Shown one piece after another: positions 6,515 through 13,225 of a stretch of DNA of 23,892 nucleotides. The notes below the pieces were generated by a model. The model was not told the DNA's origin, did not search any database, and saw only the letters and a list, made by a program, of their open reading frames with translations. Location of the stretch: positions 1 to 23,892 of the IMG/VR virus record IMGVR_UViG_3300031234_000629; one strand, written 5' to 3'. The first letter of the stretch is position 1; every line of letters begins with the position of its first letter. The position numbers were made by a program, and so were the translations under genes. This DNA is from a virus.

Positions 6515-6528
6515 TACAATCGCCTGAT
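6515..6528 (+). promoter_or_regulatory. -10 box for a likely leaderless late-operon transcript
   Basis: TACAAT at 6515-6520 ends 8 nt before the ATG at 6529. No ribosome binding site is visible and no good -35 is found at 17-bp spacing. The spacing places the transcription start at or next to the A of the ATG. It heads a run of rightward genes that begins after the 374-base gap. Confidence 0.45.
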
Positions 6529-6966
6529 ATGATTTTGGAGAAGGCGACGCGCTTAATCCCGGTCGTGTGCGCGATGTGCGATGAGGTGTTCGCCGCCCGT
6601 AGGTCGACGGCTATCTTCTGCTCGTCACGCTGCCGGACGCGACGGCATCGCCTTGGACTGGCAGAGACGCCGGCCGCGGCACCGATCGCTGCTGTCTTTC
6701 TTGAAGACTTACCGGCCGCGGAGCGCATTAAGCTAATCCTTGGCGATTCAATACGCTGGCGGGCGCTCCACGATCAAGACGACCACGATGTCTTCCCGCA
6801 CATGCTGGAGCGTGGGACGCCGCCGGTCGACGTCGAGGTTTTTATGGCCGTACGGGCCGCGGACGCGGCCTTCGCGGCCACCGCTGACCCCGATCCTGCG
6901 ATCCCCTCACTAATGCGAGCACCTGCTCGAGCTCCGAAACGAAGGTCAACCCGCCATGTTGCGTAG
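6529..6966 (+). CDS. Small zinc-finger protein, first gene of the terminase operon
   Basis: This 145-aa protein has an N-terminal treble-clef-like zinc motif: CAMCDEVF, then FCSSRCRTRRHR (C-x2-C, about 13 residues, C-x3-C). This arrangement is common in small bacterial and phage nucleic-acid-binding proteins. The C-terminal two thirds are acidic and helical (EDLPAAERIKLILGDS, DDHDVFPHMLERG) and end in a basic tail. The frame is open upstream to 6400, but ATG 6529 is chosen because the zinc motif starts just after it and a -10 box sits just before. Its stop overlaps the start of the next small gene by 11 bases. A regulatory or packaging-linked role is possible but unproven. Confidence 0.7.
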   Translation: MILEKATRLIPVVCAMCDEVFAARRSTAIFCSSRCRTRRHRLGLAETPAAAPIAAVFLEDLPAAERIKLILGDSIRWRALHDQDDHDVFPHMLERGTPPVDVEVFMAVRAADAAFAATADPDPAIPSLMRAPARAPKRRSTRHVA

Positions 6967-7099
6967 ACACCTAGCCCAAGACGTGCGGCTGATCGTACAC
7001 CTCCGCAAGGGTGAAGCGATCGGCTCGAGTCTTGCCGACGCGCTAGCCGCCAAAGGCGTCCTTCTCGCTCCAGTCGCTCCCGTGAAGGCAGCGCCGTGA
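6956..7099 (+). CDS. 47-aa hypothetical protein embedded in the terminase operon
   Basis: This short ORF starts at ATG 6956 within the end of the zinc-finger gene, with AAGG about 10 nt upstream, and ends at TGA 7097-7099, overlapping the next gene's GTG start by 4 bases. The product is largely helical (RLIVHLRKGEAIGSSLADAL) with an Ala/Pro/Val-rich end. Overlap with genes on both sides in the same direction is the main evidence that it is translated. No family is recognised. Confidence 0.6.
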   Translation: MLRRHLAQDVRLIVHLRKGEAIGSSLADALAAKGVLLAPVAPVKAAP

Positions 7100-7395
7100 G
7101 CAAACCCGCTGAATTTGGGCGCGACGCCCTTGGACCTGGCTCTGTTCGGGCGATCATCGAGGACGCCGCGATCGGGAAGACCGTTGCGAGCATCTGGTTC
7201 GGGCTTGACCCGGCAGACTGCAAGACGGTGCACAACGGCGAGCGGCTCGTGTTCCGCTTCACCGACGGATCGGCGCTCGAGCTGCAGCTGGGATCGAACC
7301 TGTGGAACCTGCATAGCGATCGCGTACTCGGCAAGACGCTCCCGCGCGATGTCTCTCTGTCGTTCATCGCTCTCTCGCGCAAGAGCAACGGGTAG
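7096..7395 (+). CDS. Family-A conserved small protein, terminase-linked (copy 1)
   Basis: This 99-aa protein starts at GTG 7096 with AAGG at 7-nt spacing. It shares a clear pattern with the 92-aa protein at 18188-18466: SVR, I, A, GKT, SI, VH, ERL, RFTDG, then GSN-W-L, about one third identity over about 75 residues with almost no gaps. The motif spacing suggests a small mostly beta fold. There are no Cys pairs and no membrane segment. Here it lies directly before terS-terL; the second copy lies shortly after an unrelated terminase. I do not know the family. Repeated linkage to terminases suggests a packaging-related job, such as terminase accessory or DNA-end handling, as a hypothesis. Confidence 0.8.
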   Translation: MSKPAEFGRDALGPGSVRAIIEDAAIGKTVASIWFGLDPADCKTVHNGERLVFRFTDGSALELQLGSNLWNLHSDRVLGKTLPRDVSLSFIALSRKSNG

Positions 7396-7407
7396 CGCAG
7401 GCGCACC

Positions 7408-7911
7408 TTGGGCCGCCACTGCACGGTCTGCACGCACCCCGATCACGTCGCGATCGACAAGAAGCTCGCCGGCGGGCACGAGGCCGCCTCTCTTGCGCGC
7501 AAGTATAGCCTCGAGCCGACGTCTGTACGCAGACACAAGGCGTCGCATCTCGTGCGGCCGCGCACGGTCGGTGAGGTCGGGAGCGACGCGGAGTTCGCAG
7601 CATGGCTCGAGCAGCGTAACCTCGAGACGCCCGCCGACGTGCTCGCTTACGCGAAGCATTGCGTCTGGCGCATCGACCGCCTGGCCGAGAAGGCCGAGGC
7701 CGACGGCGACCTGTCGACTGCGGTGCGGGCTATCACGGCGACACTCAAGTCGATGGAAACGCTGTTCGGCAAGGTTACAGGGCTCATCAGCGACAGTCCT
7801 ACGATCGACGCCTCGACGAAGGTCATCGCGGTGCTGAGCAGCCTGTCTGAGCAGCAGCTACGCGCCTTCCTCGCGGGCGGCAAAGACGTGATGGCGCTGA
7901 GGGCCGAATGA
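7408..7911 (+). CDS. terS: Terminase small subunit (element 1)
   Basis: This 167-aa protein starts at TTG 7408 with GCAGG 6 nt upstream. The N-terminus carries a Cys/His site (HCTVCTHPDH) followed by a helix-turn-helix-like segment (AASLARKYSLEPTSVRRHKA). The middle (95-145) is long alpha-helix, as expected for oligomerisation of a small terminase. The position immediately before the large subunit, with a 4-base ATGA overlap, supports the assignment. It would recognise packaging sites on the element's DNA and hand them to TerL. The zinc-like N-terminus fused to the HTH is a less usual feature. Assignment rests on context and architecture. Confidence 0.78.
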   Translation: MGRHCTVCTHPDHVAIDKKLAGGHEAASLARKYSLEPTSVRRHKASHLVRPRTVGEVGSDAEFAAWLEQRNLETPADVLAYAKHCVWRIDRLAEKAEADGDLSTAVRAITATLKSMETLFGKVTGLISDSPTIDASTKVIAVLSSLSEQQLRAFLAGGKDVMALRAE

Positions 7912-9347
7912 TCTTCGCTCCCGAGCATCGCGAGGCGCTCGAGCTGCTGGTGCGGCAGGACCTCGCGCGGCGCCGGCTGATCGACTTCTGCGCGCTGACG
8001 GACCCGACCTACGAGCGTGCGCGTCACCTCGACTTGCTCGCTTCGCATCTCGAGGCGCTCGAACGGCGCGACATTAACAAGCTGATCGTTTGTATGCCGC
8101 CGCGGCACGGCAAGTCGAAGACAGCGTGTCAGGACTTCCCGGCCTGGTATCTCGGCCGCAACGCGAAGAACCAGGTCATCCTCGCGAGCTACGGTGCGGA
8201 GCTCGCCGAGGGACACAGTCGCAAGGTGCGCGAGCTCGTCAGCCACGAGCTGTATCCGTTCAGGAATACGCGCGTTAACGCGAATTCGTCGGCCGTCGAT
8301 CGGTGGGAGACGACATCGGGCGGGATCGTGCGCGCGGCGGGTGTCGGCGGCGCGCTGACCGGCCTCGGCGCAGACCTGTTGGTGATCGACGACGCCGTGA
8401 AGGATGCGGCCGGCGCGGAAAGCGAGACGATCCGCGAGTCGACGTGGGCATGGTATTCGACGGTGGCGCGGACGCGCTTGATGCCGCGCGCTGTTCGGGT
8501 TGTGATCGGAACGCGATGGCACGAGGACGACTTGCTCGGGCGCATTCTCGACTCGCCGGGCGCGAGTGAGTGGACTACGCTGATCTTGCCGGCACTTGCG
8601 GAACCCGGCGATCCGCTCGGGCGCGAACCGGGCGAGGCGCTCTGGCCGGCATGGTATCCGGCGGACAAACTGCCCTCGGTTGCGTCGGGTGAGCTTTCGA
8701 CACGGCAGTTCGTAGCGCTGTATCAGCAGCGGCCGGCGCCCGCGGAAGGCGCGCTCTTCAAGGCCGAGTGGTTCACACACTTTTTCGACGGCGAGCCGCC
8801 GACTCATTGCGTAGCAGGCCAAGAACCGTGGAATGTTCGCCTGCAGGCGATCGACACGGCCGCGAAAACGGGCGTTTCCAACGATTTCAGCGTGATCGCG
8901 ACGGTTCAGACGGACGGCGTGAACTGCTACGTTCTCGACGTCGTTCGCAAGCGCGTCGAGTTTCCCGATCTCGTGCGGCTCGTCGTCGAGCAGGCGCGAA
9001 AACATCGTCCGCACGGCGGCATCTATATCGAGGACTCGTCCGCCGGCACGGCCGTCATCCAAAAGCTGCGCGTCGAGTCGAATCTTCCGGTTATTCCGGT
9101 GAAGGTCGCGGCGCTTTCGAAAGTCGCGCGCGCTGAGGCGCAGACCGCACACTTCGAAGCGGGCAAGATATGGTTCCCGCGACACGCGCCGTGGTATGGC
9201 GACCTCGTCGACGAGATGATTCGCTTCCCATACGGGCGCCACGACGACCAAACCGACGCACTTTGCATGGCCGTCGCGCAGGCGACGATCGCGATTGGCG
9301 CAGCTCGCCGGCGAGCAACAATGCCTAGGCACTGGATGGCGCGATGA
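7908..9347 (+). CDS. terL: Terminase large subunit (element 1)
   Basis: This 479-aa DNA-packaging motor has an ATPase domain with Walker A PPRHGKSK (64-71), Walker B LLVIDD (157-162) and coupling motif GTRW (201-204). An RNase H-like nuclease domain follows, with acidic positions in AIDTAAKTG (D316), YIEDSS (E375/D376) and RHDDQTDAL (D446-D450). The length is normal and all motifs look intact. It starts at ATG 7908, overlapping terS by 4 bases. Its sequence is not close to the second TerL at 16272-17957, which has a different Walker A and no GTRW. No portal gene is recognised after it, which is unusual. Confidence 0.94.
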   Translation: MIFAPEHREALELLVRQDLARRRLIDFCALTDPTYERARHLDLLASHLEALERRDINKLIVCMPPRHGKSKTACQDFPAWYLGRNAKNQVILASYGAELAEGHSRKVRELVSHELYPFRNTRVNANSSAVDRWETTSGGIVRAAGVGGALTGLGADLLVIDDAVKDAAGAESETIRESTWAWYSTVARTRLMPRAVRVVIGTRWHEDDLLGRILDSPGASEWTTLILPALAEPGDPLGREPGEALWPAWYPADKLPSVASGELSTRQFVALYQQRPAPAEGALFKAEWFTHFFDGEPPTHCVAGQEPWNVRLQAIDTAAKTGVSNDFSVIATVQTDGVNCYVLDVVRKRVEFPDLVRLVVEQARKHRPHGGIYIEDSSAGTAVIQKLRVESNLPVIPVKVAALSKVARAEAQTAHFEAGKIWFPRHAPWYGDLVDEMIRFPYGRHDDQTDALCMAVAQATIAIGAARRRATMPRHWMAR

Positions 9348-9366
9348 GCGCCGAGGAGACGAATTC

Positions 9367-10446
9367 GTGACATCAGGACATCCCGACGCGTCGATGGCGC
9401 GCCACAAGCCCGCCGGCCCCGGCGAACCGCCCCCGCGCCGGCCGTCTCCGCCCGATCGCACGACATTCTCCGAAAGGATCGAGCCTGTAATTCAACCGCG
9501 TGCAACTTGGAGCACGGCCGAGCAGCACGTCGGCCGCTGGACGCGCCTTGTCCCCGCGCGGCTTTCGAATCACGGTCTCATTGCGATCGACGCGGCGATC
9601 CCGAACGACTCCACGGGGCTCATGCTCGCGAAGTCGCGCTACCCGTCGTCGTATGTGAGCGTTTCGCTCGGGTCCAACGATCTTCTCGAACTGGTCGTTC
9701 ACGCCGAAACGGGTTACGCCGAGCTCGCGGAGTTCTCGGAACGTATCGGCGCCCCGATCCCAACGGCCGCGAGCTGCTGCGCTGATGGCGAGGGGGTGTC
9801 GCACGTACGGCACTTGATGCGCGTCTCAAACTTTGACTCGCACGTGATCGTCGAAGAGCTTCGGTACGCAGAGCGCAACACGTTCGACGCTTCGCCCGTC
9901 CCCGGATTTCTCAATCTGTCCGTCCGTTTTCGCGGTCTCGCGCTGCTCCCCATCGATCCGACGATTCCGAACGCGCCGCAGGCGCTGCTCGAGTACTTGA
10001 AGCGCTACCGCCAAGAGCTTGCCGCCCGCTCTTGGGAAAGGCTCATCAAAGAGCAGGCGGCAGCGAGCGAAAGGCGCTCAATGCCGTCGGAAGCTCGGCG
10101 GCTTCGTTACGGTGTGCACCTCATGCACCGCGGCACGTATTTGAACTTTCCGGCCGGAACGATCGTCGAAGAGCAAGAGGTCCTCGACGCTATCGCGGCA
10201 GCCGATCCGGACGCGCTCGTGGCGATCGACGCTGATACCAAGCTGCGCGACTTGCGCCCTGGCGAGATTCGCTACAAGACGCGCTTCTTCGGGACTGTTC
10301 CCGGTCTCGGCATGATCAGCGCGGAAGAGGGCAAGGTTATCGAGGGAACGGACCCGTCATACATTGCGCATCTCCGCGCAGCCGGCGCGCAGCTCGAGGT
10401 TTACGGTGGGGAGCCGGCGCGGCAGAAACAGGCGGCGACAGCATGA
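9367..10446 (+). CDS. Unrecognised late protein in the portal position
   Basis: This 359-aa protein starts at GTG 9367, backed by GAGGAG (9353-9358) at 8-nt spacing, 19 bases after terL. The first 40 residues are Pro/Arg-rich and disordered. Residues about 50-215 are a mixed alpha/beta domain (SLGSNDLLELVVHAETGYAE; FLNLSVRFRGLALLP). A helical, charged linker (YLKRYRQELAARSWERLIKE) leads to a second domain at about 245-345 (GVHLMHRGTYLNFPAGTIVE; FFGTVPGLGMISAEEG). I see no portal, protease or HK97-capsid signature and do not recognise a family. The slot after terL would normally hold the portal, so a highly divergent head protein cannot be excluded. Confidence 0.8.
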   Translation: MTSGHPDASMARHKPAGPGEPPPRRPSPPDRTTFSERIEPVIQPRATWSTAEQHVGRWTRLVPARLSNHGLIAIDAAIPNDSTGLMLAKSRYPSSYVSVSLGSNDLLELVVHAETGYAELAEFSERIGAPIPTAASCCADGEGVSHVRHLMRVSNFDSHVIVEELRYAERNTFDASPVPGFLNLSVRFRGLALLPIDPTIPNAPQALLEYLKRYRQELAARSWERLIKEQAAASERRSMPSEARRLRYGVHLMHRGTYLNFPAGTIVEEQEVLDAIAAADPDALVAIDADTKLRDLRPGEIRYKTRFFGTVPGLGMISAEEGKVIEGTDPSYIAHLRAAGAQLEVYGGEPARQKQAATA

Positions 10447-10673
10447 GCCTGCGTAAACGTTTCGAGGAGCGATATGCCGCCGATAAGCGCGCCTCCATGG
10501 ACGCGGACGAAATGACGAAGGCGTTTAGGGAGACGATCCGCGAGACGCGCCGCAAGGCCGACTTCGAGGGCGCCAGGCGAAGCGGCATGGAGATCGTCGC
10601 CGAGCTCGAGTTCGGCGGCAAGCGCTCACCCGGCGAGATCGCCGCGATCGTCGACCTGCGCCTCCTGCAGTAA
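10443..10673 (+). CDS. Small helical hypothetical protein
   Basis: This 76-aa protein overlaps the previous gene by 4 bases (ATGA at 10443). It is highly charged and almost entirely alpha-helical by composition (LRKRFEERYAADKRASMDAD; IRETRRKADFEGARRSGMEI). It has no Cys and no membrane segment. It could be a scaffold-like or oligomerising small late protein, but no family is recognised. It is the last gene before a 185-base gap with a GC-rich hairpin. Confidence 0.65.
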   Translation: MSLRKRFEERYAADKRASMDADEMTKAFRETIRETRRKADFEGARRSGMEIVAELEFGGKRSPGEIAAIVDLRLLQ

Positions 10674-10679
10674 CAACGT

Positions 10680-10698
10680 CCCGCGCCTGGTGCGCGGG
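10680..10698. other. GC-rich hairpin in the intergenic gap
   Basis: CCCGCGC (10680-10686) pairs with GCGCGGG (10692-10698) around CTGGT. It lies a few bases after the 76-aa gene. There is no U-tract, so it is not a classical terminator; it may slow polymerase or protect mRNA ends. The remaining gap to 10858 shows no gene. Confidence 0.4.
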
Positions 10699-10858
10699 TT
10701 CGAGCGGCCCTGAGTGAAGCCGCTTTCGCGCGAGCTCCATCCGGCTTATGCGCGACCGTCTGGGGCTGAGAATGGGGTGCTGCGCCCAGGCGCGCTTCCG
10801 TTTCTTAGCAGCAGCGGCCCATTTCACGGCACAACCTCCTCGAAAGGGACGAACCATC

Positions 10859-11167
10859 ATGGCAAATCCTACTCGCATCGCTATGAAGCGCGGCCTCGAA
10901 GTCTCGCTGCCGGCGGCGAACGTTCTCGTCTTGACCACTTACACTGTGCCGGGCGGTCCGCCGGGCCAGCCGGCCCAATCAAACGGCATACGGGTGCTGA
11001 ATCCGGAGCTCAACACGTACGGCACGCCCCCAGGCTACGTATTTACGTTCCTTGACGCTGGCGCGGTCATTACGGATCCAGTTTTGATCGCTTCGCTCCT
11101 GGCGATCACAAGTGGTCAGACTTCTATCCTGCCCGGGGTTGCGTTGCCCTATTGGGATGCGTTCTAA
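10859..11167 (+). CDS. Hypothetical late protein
   Basis: This 102-aa protein starts at ATG 10859, with AAAGGGA about 9-10 nt upstream. The frame extends to 10748, but that region is Arg/Cys/Ala-rich noise. The sequence is beta-rich with Pro/Gly loops (TTYTVPGGPPGQPAQSNG; GYVFTFLDAGAVITDPVLIA). Such a composition is common in small virion surface or decoration proteins, but nothing specific is recognised. It lies between the terminase genes and the tail chaperone in the late operon. Confidence 0.7.
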   Translation: MANPTRIAMKRGLEVSLPAANVLVLTTYTVPGGPPGQPAQSNGIRVLNPELNTYGTPPGYVFTFLDAGAVITDPVLIASLLAITSGQTSILPGVALPYWDAF

Positions 11168-11169
11168 CG

Positions 11170-11478
11170 ATGGACCCGCTAAAGATTTTCGCCGAGAAGG
11201 ACGCGAATCGCATTCGCAGTACGTCGGCACGGAACTACTTGTGCGCCTTTTCCGTTGCGGTCGGCCAGGTGTTCGCGAAACTCGGCGCGGCCGATGGCGA
11301 AAAGTTTGCTGCGAGCGCGCCGACACCGACCCCCGATGCGGCAGAGCTAGCACGCGCGGCGAGCGAGTATCAGTGCGGGTTCGCGGTCGCGTTCCGTTCT
11401 TCCATGAAGGCCCGCGGCGCGGCAGACGGCGAACTCGCGGCCGCTGCGATCGATGTCGCGACTTTACATCATGGATGA
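11170..11478 (+). CDS. Hypothetical late protein
   Basis: This 102-aa protein starts at ATG 11170, two bases after the previous stop, so translation is probably coupled; no strong ribosome site is seen. It is helical and Ala-rich (LCAFSVAVGQVFAKLGAADG; DAAELARAASEYQCGFAVAF), with a Pro/Thr hinge in the middle. Two helical halves with similar spacing (a Cys/Phe-Ala-Val core in each) suggest a helical hairpin. No family is recognised. The stop overlaps the next gene by 8 bases. Confidence 0.65.
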   Translation: MDPLKIFAEKDANRIRSTSARNYLCAFSVAVGQVFAKLGAADGEKFAASAPTPTPDAAELARAASEYQCGFAVAFRSSMKARGAADGELAAAAIDVATLHHG

Positions 11479-11674
11479 GGAAACAAACGCGACGTCTCCG
11501 ACGTCAGTGCCGCGCCTGCGCATCGATCCCGCCGCGTTACCGTCATGGTCGCTTCGGCGGCTTCCTGTGGGAACGCGCACGCGCCACGAAGACGCCGAAC
11601 GCTGGGTCGGCGACACGCAGCTGCACACGCGTCGGCAATTGGCCGCGCAGGAACGGAACGCTAGTGATGGTTGA
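11471..11674 (+). CDS. Small hypothetical late protein
   Basis: This 67-aa protein starts at ATG 11471 inside the end of the previous gene, with its stop overlapping the next start by 8 bases. It is polar, Thr/Arg/Pro-rich and probably disordered at the N-terminus (DEETNATSPTSVPRLRIDPA), with a Trp-rich middle. Support is mostly positional: it fills the space between two overlapping genes in the same direction. No family is recognised. Confidence 0.5.
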   Translation: MDEETNATSPTSVPRLRIDPAALPSWSLRRLPVGTRTRHEDAERWVGDTQLHTRRQLAAQERNASDG

Positions 11675-12098
11675 ACGGTTTGAGGCTCTCTGGGCCCGCA
11701 TCGTCGCAGACTTTCGGCGCGTCGACGAGATTGGCTTGGCTGCAGTGGCCGATGCCGCGACACGTAGATTCGACGACGCGATCGCGAAGAGCCATCGAGC
11801 CGAGGCAATCGCCGCGAGCGTCTGCGGCATTTGGGCGGCGAACCGAATGACGAGCTGGTCAGGGCTCGACGAGCCGCTACGAGCGTACGCCTCATCGTAC
11901 GTCGACGGTATACGGCGCGGCAGAGCTGACCTGGCGATCGCGAAGGCTGGGCTCGAGGCAATCAATGGCGCTGCCGGCGACGAGATTCAGCGAAAGACAC
12001 GCGCGGCCGCGCGCGTACTGGTTGAGGGCGCTCGCGCGCTGACAGCTTCACTCGGCGGCAAGCCTAACCGCATCGCCACACTTGGCGACGCAGAATAA
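11667..12098 (+). CDS. Hypothetical helical late protein
   Basis: This 143-aa protein starts at ATG 11667; a GTG one codon upstream is equally possible. It is strongly helical (RFEALWARIVADFRRVDEIG; LRAYASSYVDGIRRGRADLA), with a basic C-terminal third and no membrane segment. The frame is open far upstream to 11112, but those residues are Arg-rich shadow sequence of the preceding genes. It ends 44 bases before the tail chaperone. It could be a head-tail connector or tail terminator of unknown type, but no signature supports a specific call. Confidence 0.65.
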   Translation: MVERFEALWARIVADFRRVDEIGLAAVADAATRRFDDAIAKSHRAEAIAASVCGIWAANRMTSWSGLDEPLRAYASSYVDGIRRGRADLAIAKAGLEAINGAAGDEIQRKTRAAARVLVEGARALTASLGGKPNRIATLGDAE

Positions 12099-12142
12099 CC
12101 ACGGGAATTCGCGCCCATGCGGCGCTGAGAGGACGAACCAAG

Positions 12143-12640
12143 TTGCACGTTCGATCGATTGAAGACCCTGAATATCCAAACGCCGAACAGGGCGAAACCG
12201 CTCTCGTAGACGAGCTGGTCGGCAACGAAGAACACCGTTGGGAGGCGCCGGACCGTTCGCGACACTGCACTTTTGGTCGCGCCCGCGGAATGATCTCGCT
12301 CCGGATTGCTCGAGTCCTTGGGCCGATGCAGTCAAACAACCCGGTCCTCGACCTTTACTACAAAGCCGTCGCCGGCATCCGGACCTGGAACGGTCAGGCG
12401 GTCGTCGAGCCGATGATCGATATGCACTTCGAGGCGGCATTCTCTCGGTTTGGGTCGGACGAGAACCTAAACGACTACGTCAATACGTGGCAGATGGCGC
12501 TGTATCCGGATATGGTCGAAGCGCTCAAAGAGATCGCGAAGATGGGCCTCGGACCCGAAGCGGTCGCTCGCGTCGCGGAGAACGCAGGGAAACAAACCTC
12601 AAAAAAATCGCGGACAGCCCGTGGGTCCGGCAAGTCTTAG
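12143..12640 (+). CDS. Tail assembly chaperone, short (G-type) product
   Basis: This 165-aa protein starts at TTG 12143, with GAGAGGA about 9 nt upstream. In siphoviruses two tail assembly chaperones are made from overlapping frames just before the tape measure gene and coat the tape measure during tail building. Here residues 50-155 (YYKAVAGIRTWNGQAVVEPM; NDYVNTWQMALYPDMVEALK) fit the small helical G-type layout. The codons for K154-K155 form a slippery A AAA AAA sequence. Ordinary decoding continues ten more codons of low-complexity text (SRTARGSGKS) and stops. The frameshift product is listed separately. Confidence 0.75.
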   Translation: MHVRSIEDPEYPNAEQGETALVDELVGNEEHRWEAPDRSRHCTFGRARGMISLRIARVLGPMQSNNPVLDLYYKAVAGIRTWNGQAVVEPMIDMHFEAAFSRFGSDENLNDYVNTWQMALYPDMVEALKEIAKMGLGPEAVARVAENAGKQTSKKSRTARGSGKS

Positions 12641-12783
12641 CGCTCACGGGCAGCGGCGTACCTTGGGACGTCGTTACGCAGATGCCGGATGAAATCAGAG
12701 CCGGGTGGTATGTTGCCCTCGGCAACAACAACGCGCCGGCGGACAAGCAATTCGACTGGATCGGCGGACGGTGGCCCGAATGA
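12143..12783 (+). CDS. Tail assembly chaperone, -1 frameshift (GT-type) product
   Basis: Reading 12143-12607 in frame 0 and then re-reading base 12607 in the -1 frame joins the G-type protein to 58 further residues (IADSPWVRQVLALTGSGVPW, then DEIRAGWYVALGNNN, ending DWIGGRWPE), about 213 aa in all. The extension has no start codon of its own and much better protein character than the frame 0 tail. Its stop overlaps the next gene by ATGA. The layout matches the lambda G/GT system: slippery sequence near the end of G, T-part in the -1 frame, tape measure shortly downstream. The GT product is normally the minor species that binds the tape measure. Confidence 0.75.
12601..12651 (+). promoter_or_regulatory. 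Programmed -1 ribosomal frameshift signal
   Basis: The heptamer A AAA AAA occupies 12601-12607 in the correct phase (TCA AAA AAA in frame 0). Nine bases later GCCCGTG (12617-12623) can pair with CACGGGC (12645-12651), giving a 7-bp GC-rich stem at the spacing typical of stimulatory structures. Both elements of a classical frameshift site are therefore present. Confidence 0.75.
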
Positions 12784-13220
12784 TGACCCGTAACTTCCCT
12801 TCGCTCGAAGCCTTCGCGACTTTCCTCGTGGGCGCGAGTGTCGAAGAAGTGATCGCGGATGCGTCGGCGCGCGGTGGCGTCGCGGGGTTTCTCACCAAGG
12901 AAATCAAGGATCGCATTGGCGATCCGGACCGCCTTCCGCCGCCGCTCGCGGAGTCGACACAAGAGCAGCGCGCCAAAGATGGATTCTCCGCGGACCAGAC
13001 TCTCTTGCGCACCGGCGAGCTGCGCGACTCGATTGGCTGGGAGCACATCGGGCGGCGCGAGACCGTCGTCGGGTCGACGGACGAGAAGGCACCTTTCCAC
13101 GAATTTGGGACGAGTCGCATTCCGCGGCGGTCGTTCCTTGCGTCGACGGTAGTCGAGAAGAACGACGAAGCCTTCGCGCTCTACATGAAAATCTTCGAAA
13201 CCAGCTTCCTACCGAGGTAA
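12780..13220 (+). CDS. HK97 gp10 / Mu gpG-like tail completion (virion morphogenesis) protein
   Basis: This 146-aa protein starts at ATG 12780, overlapping the chaperone extension by ATGA; the adjacent ATG at 12783 is also possible. The central segment LLRTGELRDSIGWEHIG, then TVVGSTDEKAPFHEFGTSRI and PRRSFL is the hallmark of the gp10/gpG tail-completion group (TG-L--S, VGS, HEFGT, IP-R-FL). These proteins act at the head-tail or tail-terminator interface of siphoviruses and myoviruses. Its place between the chaperone and the tape measure is unusual, since it normally precedes the tail tube gene. This hints that the late module has been rearranged or shortened. Confidence 0.8.
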   Translation: MMTRNFPSLEAFATFLVGASVEEVIADASARGGVAGFLTKEIKDRIGDPDRLPPPLAESTQEQRAKDGFSADQTLLRTGELRDSIGWEHIGRRETVVGSTDEKAPFHEFGTSRIPRRSFLASTVVEKNDEAFALYMKIFETSFLPR

Positions 13221-13225
13221 GTCAA

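Noticed and set aside
9344-9369. Eight-codon ORF overlapping the terL stop
   Set aside because: Too short to call; better explained as the leader carrying the ribosome site for the GTG start at 9367.
7647-9461. 604-aa open frame on the minus strand
   Set aside because: It is antisense to terS/terL, Arg/Pro-rich and without domain motifs; the plus-strand TerL motifs are decisive.
10693-10702. CGGGTTCGAG, identical to part of the tRNA-Lys T-arm, considered as an att copy
   Set aside because: Only ten bases of a sequence common to many tRNA T-arms; flanks do not match and it lies inside element 1's late operon.
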